Part shown: one piece after another, positions 23,520 to 34,367 of the stretch
How positions within the stretch are numbered: the first letter of the stretch is position 1
How the letters are laid out: every line of letters begins with the position of its first letter
Origin: Agriotes lineatus
Taxonomy: Eukaryota; Arthropoda; Insecta; Coleoptera; Elateridae
Reading direction: 5' to 3'
Length of the DNA stretch: 64,000 bases
Assembly: GCA_940337035.1 (NCBI GenBank)
Contig: CALNHX010001047.1
Coordinates: 62,001 to 126,000 of the forward strand
Made by a program: the position numbers and the translations under genes
Notes under the pieces: generated by a model
Databases searched by the model: none
What the model saw: the letters and a program-made list of their open reading frames with translations, nothing else
What the model was told of the DNA's origin: nothing

Positions 23520-23605
23520 AAGTCGCCTCGATAGCACAACGGTAAGGTGCTAAGACTGTTAACCAGAAAACTAGGGTTCGATTCCCACTCGGGTCCGCCG
23601 CAAAT
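23520..23605 (+). other. tRNA-like segment (Pol III A/B-box type), right arm
   Basis: A-box-like TAGCACAACGGTAAG and B box GGTTCGATTCC are spaced as in a tRNA, with a GTT triplet in the anticodon position. The T stem has two mismatches and no acceptor stem pairs, so it is a relic or SINE head rather than a functional tRNA. Confidence 0.5.
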
Positions 23606-24111
23606 AGATTTTTTAAATTTAAATATTTCCACGAGTGAATGCAAGAGAGAGACAGCAGCTTCGAAGAGCGAAATAGATCCACCAGTTTGAATTTCAAATA
23701 TTTCCGCGAAAATTCAAATTTAAAAACAACCGCCGTGAGAAGTGCGCGCGCACCAAGATGGCCGACACACCGCGAAATTCAAATTCAAAAAATTAAACTT
23801 AGAAAAAATCGGTAAAAATTCAAATTTCAAATATTCCCGCCAGAAATCCAAGATGGCCGCCGCGTAATTCCAGAAGCAAATTAAAAATCTAATGCGTAAT
23901 TTAATCAGTAGCACATATGTAAATTAAATATCAAACTTCATATGTGATTAATCAGTAGCACATATGAAGAATAATTAGAGCAAACCGCGAAATTAATTAG
24001 GTCAAACCGCGGAATTAATTCGCGGAATCGCGGATTAATTCGCGGTTTAATTCGCGGATTGCTCCAGTTTCGGTGCCGCCATACTACTTCCATATGTTAT
24101 TTTGCATATAA

Positions 24112-24626
24112 AGGGTGTCCCGTAATGGTCACTAAAGCTTCAGGTAGCGATATTTCAAAAAAGCTTAATACGAAAATGTTGGATTGGTCTTCATGAACCC
24201 TCACGAGTGGTAGATAAAAACAATTGCCTTTTCAAGTAAAATGCCCCTTCTGTTTTAAATACGACAAAATGTCATCAGGAAGAGTTGTTAAAAATGTAAA
24301 ATTATGGTCTCATGCAAAATTGCAGAAATATCGACGTACTTTTATGAAATCCTGTGCATTAGATGAAGTACTTTTGTGATAACAGTTTCATAAATGTATT
24401 TTGTATAGGACCATAATTTTATATTTTGAACAACTCTGCCCGATGTCATTTTGTCGTATTGAAAAGAGAAGGGGTACTTTACCTGAAAAAAAAAACAAAT
24501 GTTTTTATCTAACGCTCGTGAGGGCTCATGAAGACTAATCCAACATTTTCGTATTAAGATTTTCGACTCAAAATTGTACAAGGAATATCGCTATCTGAAG
24601 CTTTAGTGGCCATTACGGGACACCCT
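24112..24626. mobile_element. Foldback MITE with ~250-bp arms
   Basis: Ends are AGGGTGTCCCGTAATGG and its exact inverse. Inverted similarity continues inward through cactaaagcttcag, ttggattggtcttcatga and caaaatgtcat, so nearly the whole element is hairpin-like. It has no coding frame. Flanks suggest a short TA-type duplication, which is not certain. Confidence 0.85.
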
Positions 24627-25565
24627 GTATGTATTTGAACTTTTCAATGTTTCTGATCTGGTTATAAAAGCGATCTAAAAGACTAACTTATTAATTTAGT
24701 AAGTACTGTTAGCGTTGCATGTACTTGCACTAAGGGTGTCGCAAGGCAGTTTTGCTCGAAACCTTCAAATGTCAATTTATTAGTTGCCATGCATAAGCTT
24801 GTTTTGTCAAAAATTATACAGTACATTTTACAGCAGCATTTCCATAGCATCCTTCCATGAATGAAATGTAACATTGTCTATGCCTCCAAATGTTATTAAA
24901 AAGCCGACTTTCTATTAGCGAGTAGGAAAACGTGTTTGTTATGAAAATAGTGTACAATTCACAATTATACAGTGGGCTAAATATGTAATTTTAACCTTAA
25001 AACTACTGACAATGAGTAATTTTTATCTAAAAGCTACTAAAACTATGTAATTTTAACCTAAAAACTACTGACAATTTACTGATGACATTGTCAGTTGTCG
25101 CAACAAAACTGTCATTCGATTAATTGCAAAAATGTGTTTTCTTTTGGCCGTGGGAAAAAATAGCGTACATAACTAGCTCCAAAGTGTACCTATCGTACGC
25201 TCGTGTTTTAATCAGGGTTGGCACGTTTAAAACAAATTGTTTTAAACAAATGTTTAAAACGTGTATAAAATAAAGCCCTATGTTTTAAACGAGAGTTTAA
25301 AACATGGCATGTTTTAAACATGTTTTTCGGAATTTTTAGTATCGACTTCGTCTCGACGTTAAACGATTCACTCGTGGATAAAATTTAACTTTATCGTCTT
25401 GTATAATAAATCACTATTGTTTCAAATCTTGGAAAATATGTTTACAAATTATTATGTGAAATAGTTTATTTCGAGATGTGCAAAATGCAAGTGTGAGTAA
25501 TAATAACTGTGTTATGATATGGTATTACGTATTATGACATTTACTAATAGGGATATTTATTATAC
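24627..25565. other. Intergenic or intron DNA with a hAT-like terminus
   Basis: No exon seen. At 25213 the sequence cagggttggcacg resembles the terminal bases of hAT transposons and is followed by several GTTTAAAAC/GTTTTAAAC palindromes (25228-25320). I found no matching inverse end, so this may be a solo remnant. Confidence 0.4.
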
Positions 25566-25663
25566 CTGGATTTTATGCCTTCCCCTGCATCTTGTATCAA
25601 TTTCAATAATTCCGATTCGAGGCGTAACAACAGTCCCGATTCATTGGAGGTTGGTCGTTTTTC
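25566..25663 (-). CDS. Host coiled-coil gene, exon (phase 0 in, phase 2 out)
   Basis: Minus-strand exon flanked by AG (25665-25664) and GT (25565-25564). It encodes EKRPTSNESGLLLRLESELL and about 13 further residues, amphipathic and helix-prone. The entry phase matches the end of the 25924-26115 exon. The pyrimidine tract is weak. The gene is not recognised, and exons further 3' were not found. Confidence 0.6.
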
Positions 25664-25923
25664 CTTCCAGTGAAAAAAGGTAAGTTTCTTGTTCTTTTTA
25701 ATTGTTATTCCTTGATACGAGGGCAGATTGTCCCTCGAAACGTTCGTTATTAATATTTTTGTCATTTAATATTTTTAATTTGCAGAGTGGCGAAATACCC
25801 AAATAAGAATATCAATTATGAATTCACGCCACAAAGAAGTTTCAGAGATTATCTTAACAGTCCCGATCCCAACCGTTTAATTTTTCTCAACTTTAATAAT
25901 ACTGAAATGCCACAAATACCAAC

Positions 25924-26115
25924 CTGTTCTAAGTACCCATTTTGTTCTTCACGCAGCCTCTTTATTTTGCTCCTTTCTGCCGCAAGCTGAAGCTCGGTGT
26001 TCCTCAGTTCACAACGTACAGTCATCCAGTCATTTTGAGAATTTTGGAGATCCAGCTGCAATTCGTGTACTCTATCCTCTAGTTTCTTTATTTCTTTTTC
26101 CAACGCAGCCTTTTC
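25924..26115 (-). CDS. Host coiled-coil gene, exon (192 bp, phase 0/0)
   Basis: Clean acceptor (ttctaatacag) and donor (CAG|gttggt) on the minus strand. The 64 codons give a strongly charged heptad-rich segment (KEIKKLEDRVHELQLDLQ; AERSKIKRLREEQNGYLEQ), typical of a long parallel coiled coil as in centrosomal, Golgi or cytoskeletal proteins. It lies between the 28426-28569 and 25566-25663 exons in the same strand and phase. Codon use and splice signals look like a host gene rather than transposon debris. I cannot name the gene. Confidence 0.78.
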
Positions 26116-28425
26116 CTGTATTAGAAGTAAATATCAGACATAAAAATATACATGACACCCGAATAGGGACCTGGAGCGATTAGGACAGAGTGATGCATGT
26201 CTGGCCAATTAAATAGAGAGAACAGCTAAGTGACCGGTTGACAATGACACCAGGGTCATGCTTTTATCTTCTTTATTTATGCATCGATTTAGATACAATC
26301 TTACATAAAGCTACTAGACATAATTCAGATTGACCGATGGGTATAATTAAAATAGCCCACTTTCGGTTACATCGGGAATGACACCAATTTTGATTTTTTA
26401 AATGGATCGCCCTGTATATTTTATGTTTTTCTGAATCTACGAGTCAAATTACATACAAAAGCCTTGTAAAATATATTTTTTCCACGACCGGGAATAGAAG
26501 TTTTAGAGCATCAAAATTGTGACAGACGTAAAGCATTCACGCCCTAGAGACAAAATAAGACAAAAATGTCTCTAGGGAGTTTTCATTATGACTGAAACAA
26601 CAATTATGTCAAATTAGAGATTAGCAGGTTAGGTTTTGCGTCTTTTAGAAAAACTAACAAAATCTCGTTTTTGTTTAAAAACGTGTTTCCGGTCCAAATT
26701 TTTGTTGGAAAACCTGATATTCGTGTAGAGCGACAAAAAAAAAACATATAGGAACCAAATATCAAAACTACACCAAAACTTTCTCCTATTTTCTACCATT
26801 TGACTGGACTATAAAGCAATAGTTATTTATACATCTAGGGAGCAAAAGTATTAATTTCATCCGGCGCGTGATATTCAATGCCCGACACTTTTTCGCTGTC
26901 TGGAAATAGATATTTATGTATTAATGGGGATATGAATATGTTTTTCCCCTAGCTTGGCAAGGTTACAGACCGAGGGCCCCTGGCGCAAAGTCTGTAAGTC
27001 AACCGAAGATTTACATAGACATCTCCAGTGGTGCATACAATATTTTATTTGCTAGCATATTAGTAAAAATAGTATAAAATTTAAAATGTTATTAGGTACA
27101 TTTAAAATAAGAATAAATACATATATAAGTAATATCAAGGGTTGCCTGAAATTATGGCTGTTAAGACGTTCTTTCTACTTGCATGGTTGCCATGAGATTG
27201 AGGGAGAAATAATGAAAAATTCTTAGAGATTTATGAGTAGCTCTTCATATTTTCTATCTATGACGAAAACGAACAATATCATACTGCTAGTAAATAATAG
27301 TAAATTACTTGGCAAGCTTAGTGAATTAGCCTTTATGGGCGAGCCGGATAATTTGCAGGGAGAGCGACGTAGGAGCGAGCCCTGTAATCCAGTGAGCCCC
27401 AATAAAGGCTAATTGCAAGCGAGCCGCGTACAACGTTTTATTTCCTTTTGGGGAACATCCTAAAAATTAATATTAGTGATTAATGAAGGATGTGATTATT
27501 AGAAAACAAGGTGCTTGTAAAGTTGCGATGGCACCATTTTACAGGCATCTGGCCTGTAAAGACTCATTTACCGGTCACTTCAGACAACAGTAACACTTTA
27601 CATGCACCTGGCTTGGAAAGACTCATTTACCGAGTCAGTTCAGAAGACAGTAATGACAGTTTAACAAGTCAAGGGGGAATAAAAGAATTATTTAAACTCA
27701 ATCTTTTTAACTTTCAAGAGTCTAGTCTTGATACTTAAAAGCCATTATCCTTTTGTCTGGAAATCTTGCCAATTTGGCAACAATGGCGTAACCTGATGCT
27801 TCAGCTTTCTGTCAAAGAAACTCTGTGTCAACTAAATATGACAAAAGTTATTTTGAAATGTCAGGAAAGCAAATTAACACAAACATCAAATGAGGAATAA
27901 GCACGTTTAAGCTTGTAACTTTACAGAAAACTGAAAAAAGTGGATTTGTATTTAATATTAATATATTACAACCAATTACGAGCCATGAAAATCGGAATTT
28001 GGACTAATAACAATCGTTTTACACTGAATAAACACCGACATAGCTCATGTTTGACATTAATAAATTAATTTGATAGTGTTGGCAGTCAAGATGATTGGTT
28101 TTATGCATTAATCCTACGAATACCAACTATTTCTTTAAGTCGATTAAATTTGCAAAGTTAATCCTCAAACATGTTGCTTCGGAAAATATCCCTCGAGCAA
28201 ATACGTGGATGTGTAATATGCTTTCGGGTAACCTTTTAATTTAATCGACTAAACGAATAGTTTTTATGGTATTGTATGTGAATATTTTGTTATTTGTCAA
28301 AATTAACTAAAAGGACTTCTTCCTCCTTCTCTCCACCCCTCCCGAAAGCACAGTGTGTACGCCACTGTTAATCATAATGTTAAGATATTTACTGCAAACT
28401 TGGCGCAAAAACGGTTTATATTTAC
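26116..28425 (-). other. Intron of the coiled-coil gene, with repeat fragments
   Basis: No further exon recognised. It contains half of a GGTTAGG hairpin element (26602-26642), a GC-centred hairpin (27324-27414), and two 60-bp direct copies around ctcatttaccgg/gactcatttaccg (27537-27655). Confidence 0.55.
27324..27414. repeat. Foldback hairpin with GC-rich centre
   Basis: aattagcctttatgggc at the left pairs with gccccaataaaggctaatt at the right, around a GC-rich loop. Confidence 0.75.
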
Positions 28426-28569
28426 CTCTTTCAGGATTTCGTTTTCTAGCGATGTTTTGTCTACTTTGCTGTGCAAAGCCTGTGCTTCTGCTGCCGCTTC
28501 TGCCCTTTTTTCACACTCAGACTTGCGAAGACGCTTAAGGGCGTCGATCTGAAGCTCTAATTGACCATT
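28426..28569 (-). CDS. Host coiled-coil gene, exon (144 bp, phase 0/0)
   Basis: Flanked on the minus strand by a strong acceptor (caattttttttgcag) and donor (GAG|gtaaat). The 48 codons, beginning NGQLELQIDALKRL and containing an Ala/Glu-rich run (EKRAEAAAEAQALH), continue the coiled-coil pattern of the downstream exons with matching phase. It is the best-defined exon of the gene. Function unknown. Confidence 0.78.
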
Positions 28570-29294
28570 CTGCAAAAAAAATTGTGTTATTACCAAATAA
28601 TTCTAATTTAAAAACCGAAATTTAGGAATTGTCACATTTCAATTTTATTTGTGCCCTCCTTATTAATGTCTCCAGATAATTACTATTTGGAGATCATGAG
28701 CAAAGCGTAGAACTGGTTGTCATCATTGATGACAAAAAGCGGGAGAATCGTGCAGACACAACAAAATTGCGTCTGAGTATCGTTTTCGTACCGTGTGAGT
28801 CAATACTTAAAATAATTCGGCCGACGTTGATGTAAGCTGCAAACTAACTGCAGCAGCTCTCATTTTTTGGGAAGTTCAACGGAGTTCAGTTTTTTAAAGC
28901 GAGGTAACGGAATCAGTTCTTTAAATAGCCAGATATCTTACTACTACGTGTAAAATGATAATGCTTCGGCAAGACTTCTCGCTTATGAACTTTCATGAAC
29001 AGATACGTTAATAAAATATAAACAAAAGACGGACTGTGTCGTTTCCTTTAACAAGTAAGCTAATTTTAACAAATGATTTTGAATATTGAGAAGTGATGGT
29101 ATTCTATATCAGATATATTTGCGGTAAAATCATCGAATAGCCCTGTTTGCTGTTACATGATAGGTCAAATTAATGATAATAACAACATTTGATAAAGCAG
29201 ATAAGTTGGCAATAACTGTAGATGTTATTGGATATCCGGGGAAGATACAAAAAATTGAATAAACAGAAATAAGTTGGTAAATAGGGTAGTTTAC
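28570..29294 (-). other. Probable intron, no other feature seen
   Basis: AT-rich DNA upstream of the 28426-28569 exon; nothing recognised. Confidence 0.4.
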
Positions 29295-29348
29295 CTGAAA
29301 AGAAAATAGTTTTCGCTTCACCATCAAGGCCGAGTTGTTTTTCAAAAA
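29295..29348 (-). CDS. Possible small exon of the coiled-coil gene
   Basis: A 54-nt segment bounded by ttttcag and CAG|gtaaac on the minus strand. In phase 0 it reads FLKNNSALMVKRKLFSFQ, compatible with the next exon. It is short and unsupported by homology, so it may be fortuitous. Confidence 0.35.
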
Positions 29349-29531
29349 CTGAAAATATTCTTAAAATTCTCTACAAACCAAGTAGGAATTTTATTCCTAT
29401 AACATTTTTATGTAAAGCTAAAAATAAAATTTAATTCCTTCTTGTAAACTCAATCTGGGGACATACTGTATATGACAAATTGACGTAGGAATTTAGGACA
29501 CTAAGGAGATTACGTCACTACCTAACGGAAA

Positions 29532-29690
29532 TGAATTACATAATGACATTTGCCTACTAAAATATTTTTGAAAATGACAGATCTGACAGTTCTCTTAATG
29601 CACTTTTCTCAATTTTGGGCAGTTGTAGATACAATTTTGTACAATACATGTGTGGTAATGCATCATTTATAAATATACTTGTGTATAGTG
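29532..29690 (+). repeat. Dispersed direct repeat, copy A
   Basis: Closely matches 30172-30335 (acataatgacatttgcct; cttaatgcacttttctcaat; cgtagatacaattttgtaca-like blocks). Confidence 0.8.
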
Positions 29691-29693
29691 TGA

Positions 29694-29790
29694 GATTAAC
29701 AGGTTAGGTTTTGCATCAATTTTGGCACAGACTGAAGCAAAACCTAACCTGCTAACTTCGAATATGACATAGGCTGACAGTTCCACCAAC
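29694..29790. repeat. GGTTAGG-type hairpin element, copy 1
   Basis: aacaggttaggttttgc and its inverse gcaaaacctaacctgct flank a short loop. The outer portion (tgacagttccaccaac) matches the outer arm of the copy at 51938-52065. Confidence 0.75.
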
Positions 29791-30048
29791 AAGTCACATA
29801 ATATCAACTGGAGCTGCTTATTGTGCTCCAGTTCATAAAATCGAGTTCTTAGGTGAAAATTTAATATTTCAAATTTCTGTATGAAATGCGAGAAAATGGT
29901 ATACAAAACGCGTTAAAAAAGTGGTTTTACTAAACTTATATGTCCGTTTAAGTACAAGCGTTTAAGTACTTGTTCAGTAGACATCACTTTTCTAAACTAG
30001 TTGTGTAATGTACTATTATCTACTCCAGTGAGATAAGTAACTCATTAC

Positions 30049-30179
30049 GTCATTCATTTGACGCTATTTCCTTTAGGTAATGAAGCTCATTACACCACTC
30101 AGTTATGTAATGGCTTCATTACCTAACTGAGTGGTGTAATTGCTTCATTACCTAACTGAAATAGTGTCAAATGAATGAC
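30049..30179. repeat. ~130-bp palindrome with internal taatgaag repeats
   Basis: gtcattcatttgacgctatt at the left is the inverse of aatagtgtcaaatgaatgac at the right. Several copies of cttcattacctaactgag lie between them. Confidence 0.8.
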
Positions 30180-30335
30180 ATAATGACATTTGCCTAATAA
30201 AATATTTTTGAAAATGACCGATCTGACATTTCTCTTAATGCACTTTTCTCAATTTTAGGCAGTCGTAGATACAATTTTGTACAATACATGGGTGATAATC
30301 GATACCTAATGCATCATTAATATACTTGTGTGCTT
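30172..30335 (+). repeat. Dispersed direct repeat, copy B
   Basis: Partner of 29532-29690; overlaps the end of the adjoining palindrome. Confidence 0.8.
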
Positions 30336-30469
30336 ACATAACTCGTGCTACTCACTCGTTTGTAACTTGCACACACGTATATTAATGATGCTATTATCCC
30401 ACTTGTATAGTAAATAACTATTACCGAACTTGTACGGAAATAGTAATTTACGTTACAAGGCCGGAAAAT

Positions 30470-31075
30470 GACTTAGTTTTACGTTTTATTTCATACTGTT
30501 TTATATTATCGTCCTAATGACTTTAATCCTCTATGTAATAAAGGAGAACGGTCCAGACAAGTGTGTCCGTCACAATTGCAGACGCGATGTCCTGATTGAG
30601 CGAATGCGGGTTACGGTAGCGGCGGCATTTGTGTTTGCATTGGAGAGGGGTGGAGCCCCGAGGGCCCCCTTGGAGGGGGGGGGCGGAACCCCGAGGGCCC
30701 CCTTGGAGAGGGGCGGTGTCCCGATGTTTTCTTGGAGAGGGGCGAAGCCCCGAGGGCCCCCTTGGAGAAGGGCGGAGCCCCGAGGGTCCCCTCGAAGGGG
30801 GACGGTATCTCGAGGACTCCCTAGGAGGGGGGCGGAGCCCCGAGGGCTCCCTTGGAGAGGGGAGTGCCCCGAGGCTTCCTTGGAGGGGGGCGAAGCCTCG
30901 AGGGCCCCCTGGGGAAGGGGCGGAACCCCAAGGGCCCCCTTGGAGAGGGGCTTTTTCCAATAAAGGTGTTATGAAAATGTACGAGATTTTTTGTAAAAAA
31001 GTAGGGCAGAAAGTGTTTACCAAAGAATTAAAAACACGATATAGTATGAAATAAAACGTTGTACTTTATACGTTC
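30470..31075. mobile_element. Putative MITE containing a GC-rich minisatellite
   Basis: The left flank has acgttttatttcatact and the right flank agtatgaaataaaacgt, its inverse. The same word recurs nearby (about 31190 and 31363), as expected of a repeat family terminus. The inside is dominated by the minisatellite at 30640-30950. Confidence 0.55.
30640..30950. repeat. GC-rich minisatellite, ~9 units of ~35 bp
   Basis: Unit contains ggggcgaagccccgaggg followed by cccccttggaga, itself partly palindromic. It produces overlapping open frames on both strands (PRGPPWRGAE-type repeats) that I consider non-coding. Confidence 0.9.
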
Positions 31076-31591
31076 GTGAAACAATTTTAATACTCGTTTC
31101 AATATCCCAGACTCGGCTCATTCGTTGCGTCGTCCGTGAACATTTCACTCGTACCGTAAAAATTAGTTTTCCGCACTTATAACGTAAATAACTATTATTT
31201 CATACTGTATGATATTATCCATGTTTACGTTAATTTCCCGGACTTTGATCATCAACGTCAACAAAACCAATAATTACCATAGATACTCGTTTTCCAAATT
31301 TTGAATTCGGGAATTTATTTTATATTTTTCTTAATTAAACTAATTACTCAATAACTGCAGTATGAAATAAAACGGGTTACGTCATAGGATTGATAAACTT
31401 TTACCGGATTTATTTTAACAAATACAGAAAGTGTCACTTTACAGGACGAGTAGGCTTATCTTGGAAGTGTTCGAGTTCAGTAAAGACACTTTCAGTACGA
31501 ACTGTGTATAATATTTTTTTTCTTCAAACGGCAGTAAAATATGGCATTATACTGCTGGATTGATGATGCTAAACTGTCACTTTATTGCCAA

Positions 31592-31753
31592 GCGGCAGAT
31601 AATATTATCTGCCGCTGACGAGCGGCAGATAAAGTTATTATCTGCCGCTGACGACTTTATCTGCCGCTCGTCAGCTGCAGATAAAGTTATTATCTGCCGC
31701 TGACAACTTTATCTGCCGCTCGTCAGCGGCAGATAATATCTGCCGCTGACGAG
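31592..31753. repeat. Nested inverted repeats of GCGGCAGATAA
   Basis: Alternating direct and inverted copies of gcggcagataa and ttatctgccgc, separated by tgacgag/ctcgtca; likely to form stacked hairpins. Confidence 0.9.
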
Positions 31754-32008
31754 ATTAAGTAATTTTCTTCGAATTTTGTTCACAAAGTTGTAAATAATTT
31801 GTTATAAAAACGTTTGAAGAAAAAATACTGTATTTAATTCGGAGCAAAAGTATCTTTTTGCACTTGCGGGGCTAAAGTTGGCACTTTAGTCACTTATTTC
31901 AGGGACTAAAGTAGCTCATTTTATCTCTAGGGACAGAAGTAATTACTTTAGCCCCTAGGGACTAAAGTAAAAAATGTTACCGTATCTATGGTAATCTATG
32001 GTAAATTC

Positions 32009-32130
32009 GGGGTTAACAGGTTAGGTTTCGCGTCAGTTTTGACATAAACTGACGCAAAACCTCATCTATTAACCTCGAATTTGACATAATTGTGAGCTCT
32101 TGTCATAATGACTTACAGTGCCACCAACTT
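32009..32130. repeat. GGTTAGG-type hairpin element, copy 2
   Basis: gttaacaggttaggtttcgc pairs with gcaaaacctcatctattaac. The right outer arm (acttacagtgccaccaac) is present; the left outer arm is missing. Confidence 0.75.
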
Positions 32131-32256
32131 TAAAATTTAGCAAAGGCTACTAATTTTAAAATAATTGTAACTAAAATGTCAATAAATGACGTTTAAAAAA
32201 ACGGGTTTTCGTTTTAAATCTTCCTGCAACGTGAAAAAAATAGTATATGCAACTCG

Positions 32257-32350
32257 GAGAGAATGCTATTTTGCTTCAGTGCAATTTCTGACTCTCGGGC
32301 TTCGCCCTCGAGTCAGAAATTGTACCTCAGCAAAATAACGCATGTCTCTC
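32257..32350. repeat. 94-bp GC-centred foldback
   Basis: gagagaatgctattttgctt and its approximate inverse meet around ctctcgggcttcgccctcgag. Confidence 0.85.
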
Positions 32351-33255
32351 CCTCATTGCATAATAAGCTCGGCAGATAACCCGTCCAGCCTCGCCACATA
32401 AAATATAACTTTTGCTCCTAATAACATAATATGCTATTGTTAAATCCTGAGAAGAGTTTACAAGCCGATACAATAATAAGGTAATTTAACTTAAATTACA
32501 TTATATTTAACCTTCCCGTAGTGGTGCCTGCTGTTACAGTCGGTATGTTACTAATTTTACTAATAACTCTGAAATTTGTCGGAAGGAAAAGTTGCACGGA
32601 TGAGTAGCTTGAGACATGTGCTGTTTTATAGTACCAGTGTATCATAAAGTAAACATCTATGTAAAGTACGCTTTTTTCCTATAAAAATTTTCAAGGTCAA
32701 CGAATTTAGGGTTTATGTTGGCATAACTTGGATTCCTTTAAAAAATATATGTTGGTAGAATTTGTTTTAGTAACTTTTTAGAACTAAAAATTGGCGGAAA
32801 ATTTAAAATATGGCATTAAAGTTCTATGTACTTCAAAAGCTCTTGCTAATCTTTCGTAAACGTCTTCTTCTGGTATGTTAAGATGCAGATCTAACAGTTC
32901 CTCTGCACACTTCAGAAATGTTTTTTTTTACATTTAATTTTAAAAGATTCCGTTTTTTATGCGTATTCAGTATCAAAAAAGAAAAGTTGATAATTTAATT
33001 TTAAATGTCAGAATGACACAAGTCGTTTACAGAAAAACCTGACAAAAATTAACTTTCTAATAATTTAAAAAAAGCAGTTTTGCCAATTTTATCTTGACCT
33101 TGAAAATCGTACGACACTCATTAATGACCAATAGAAAAATTAGTTCACGAGCCGTAACCAAGACAATAAAAAAATTTCTTGGAAATTTTTTGGAGATAGA
33201 CATTACTTTTTTTTAGGGTTTGTATCGTTACGATTTTCTTACCGAATCTGCATTC

Positions 33256-33391
33256 GAGCATTAATTCATATCCGGAAATTATTTTCGTGCATTCCAACAA
33301 CGTCCTAATTTGCCCTCGCGTCCCGCTCGGGCAAATTAATACGACGTTGTTGGAACGCACTCAAAAAAATTTCCGGAAAGAATTAATGCTC
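33256..33391. repeat. 136-bp GC-centred foldback
   Basis: gagcattaattc...ccggaaat is mirrored by atttccgg...gaattaatgctc around a ccctcgcg/ccgctcggg centre. Confidence 0.85.
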
Positions 33392-34367
33392 TTATGAGAT
33401 TATATGTGAAAATTTGTATAGGAAAAAAACGTACTTTATCTGAGTATTCATGTTTTGAAGCACTAGTACAGGAAAGAAATATTTTCTATTGATGTCTTGG
33501 TTACCACAATATTAATACATATTGTTGTATGACTTAACAAAAATTGATATTCCCTGATAGGCCAGTCGACAAGTACATTTTAGCGGGAATAATTCCGGAC
33601 AAGCTGGAATAAATTTTAATCTGTTTTGTTGGGACTCAGAAAATATATATTATTTTTGCACCCCTTGACAGGCCCGGATTTAACCGCTATGCTTAAAAAA
33701 AGGTCTAAATTTTTATATTTTTCCTAATATTAGTGAATATCTCGATTCGTATCAACTTTTGAGCAAAATTCGTAGTTATCGAAATTAAAGAAGAGTAAAT
33801 TCTCTACAAAAAATGTTCTATACATTTTTGTCATATATTCGCTTGTTTCGAATTCATAGGCGTCGAAATATATTTTTTTTCGAGCATTTGCTTGTTACTT
33901 TCTTTTACGATAAAAGAAGTATTGGATTCACCCTAAAAATTCGAAATTGAGTTTTCAACAGATCTTCACGTTTTAAAATGCCCTGAACCCAAAAACCATG
34001 TTTTTGTTCATTGCTCTGTCTGTGTGTCTGTCTGTCTGTGTGTCTGTTTGTGAACAGAATATCTCAAAACGAAAAGAGGTATGACGTTGAAACTTCATAT
34101 GTAAGTTTTGTGTACTATCTAGATGCGACAGCAAGCTTTTGAAGAAAATCGCATAACCGGAAGTAGGTGTTTACTCTTGTGATTTTTCAGTTTTTTTGGA
34201 TTTTTTCAAAAACGGTTCTAACGATTTTTTTCAAACTTTACATTTTTATTAAATTTTTAATGTGTATTGATGTGAGCTAGGTAATTTTTTAGTCGAATAC
34301 CTCTAAAATGGGTTGTAAGTACGGAACGAGTGCGAGCGAGCTGCGTCTTTGGTTGGTGGTAATGATG

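Larger units (their letters stand above)
19388..24066 (+). repeat. Right arm of the ~9.5-kb imperfect palindrome
   Basis: Mirror of 14522-19056. Differences from the left arm: an intact orphan gene, and a longer motif array because a block is duplicated (21355-21590 resembles 21867-22105, and 21600-21770 resembles 22340-22490). There is also a stretch without a partner (about 22700-23330) and a different tRNA-like body. Outer homology runs through the B-box side of the tRNA-like segment to the CGCGG-rich end. Confidence 0.9.

Noticed and set aside
14522..24066. Palindrome as a pure sequencing or assembly artefact (fold-back read)
   Set aside because: The arms differ by many substitutions, indels, a block duplication, unpaired stretches and different tRNA-like parts, which an artefactual mirror would not show. 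Homopolymer errors at single sites remain possible.
25213..25330. Full hAT transposon starting at cagggttggca
   Set aside because: No inverse end and no transposase motif within the next kilobases; kept only as a note on a possible terminus.
30517..31054. Open frames of 140-166 codons on both strands with Pro/Arg/Gly repeats
   Set aside because: They arise from a GC-rich minisatellite whose unit has no stop in several frames; no conserved domain and all frames look alike.
34010..34050. gtctgtctgtctgtgtgtctg as an independent microsatellite
   Set aside because: It is part of the inverted arms of the nuclease element and occurs inversely at 35300-35320.
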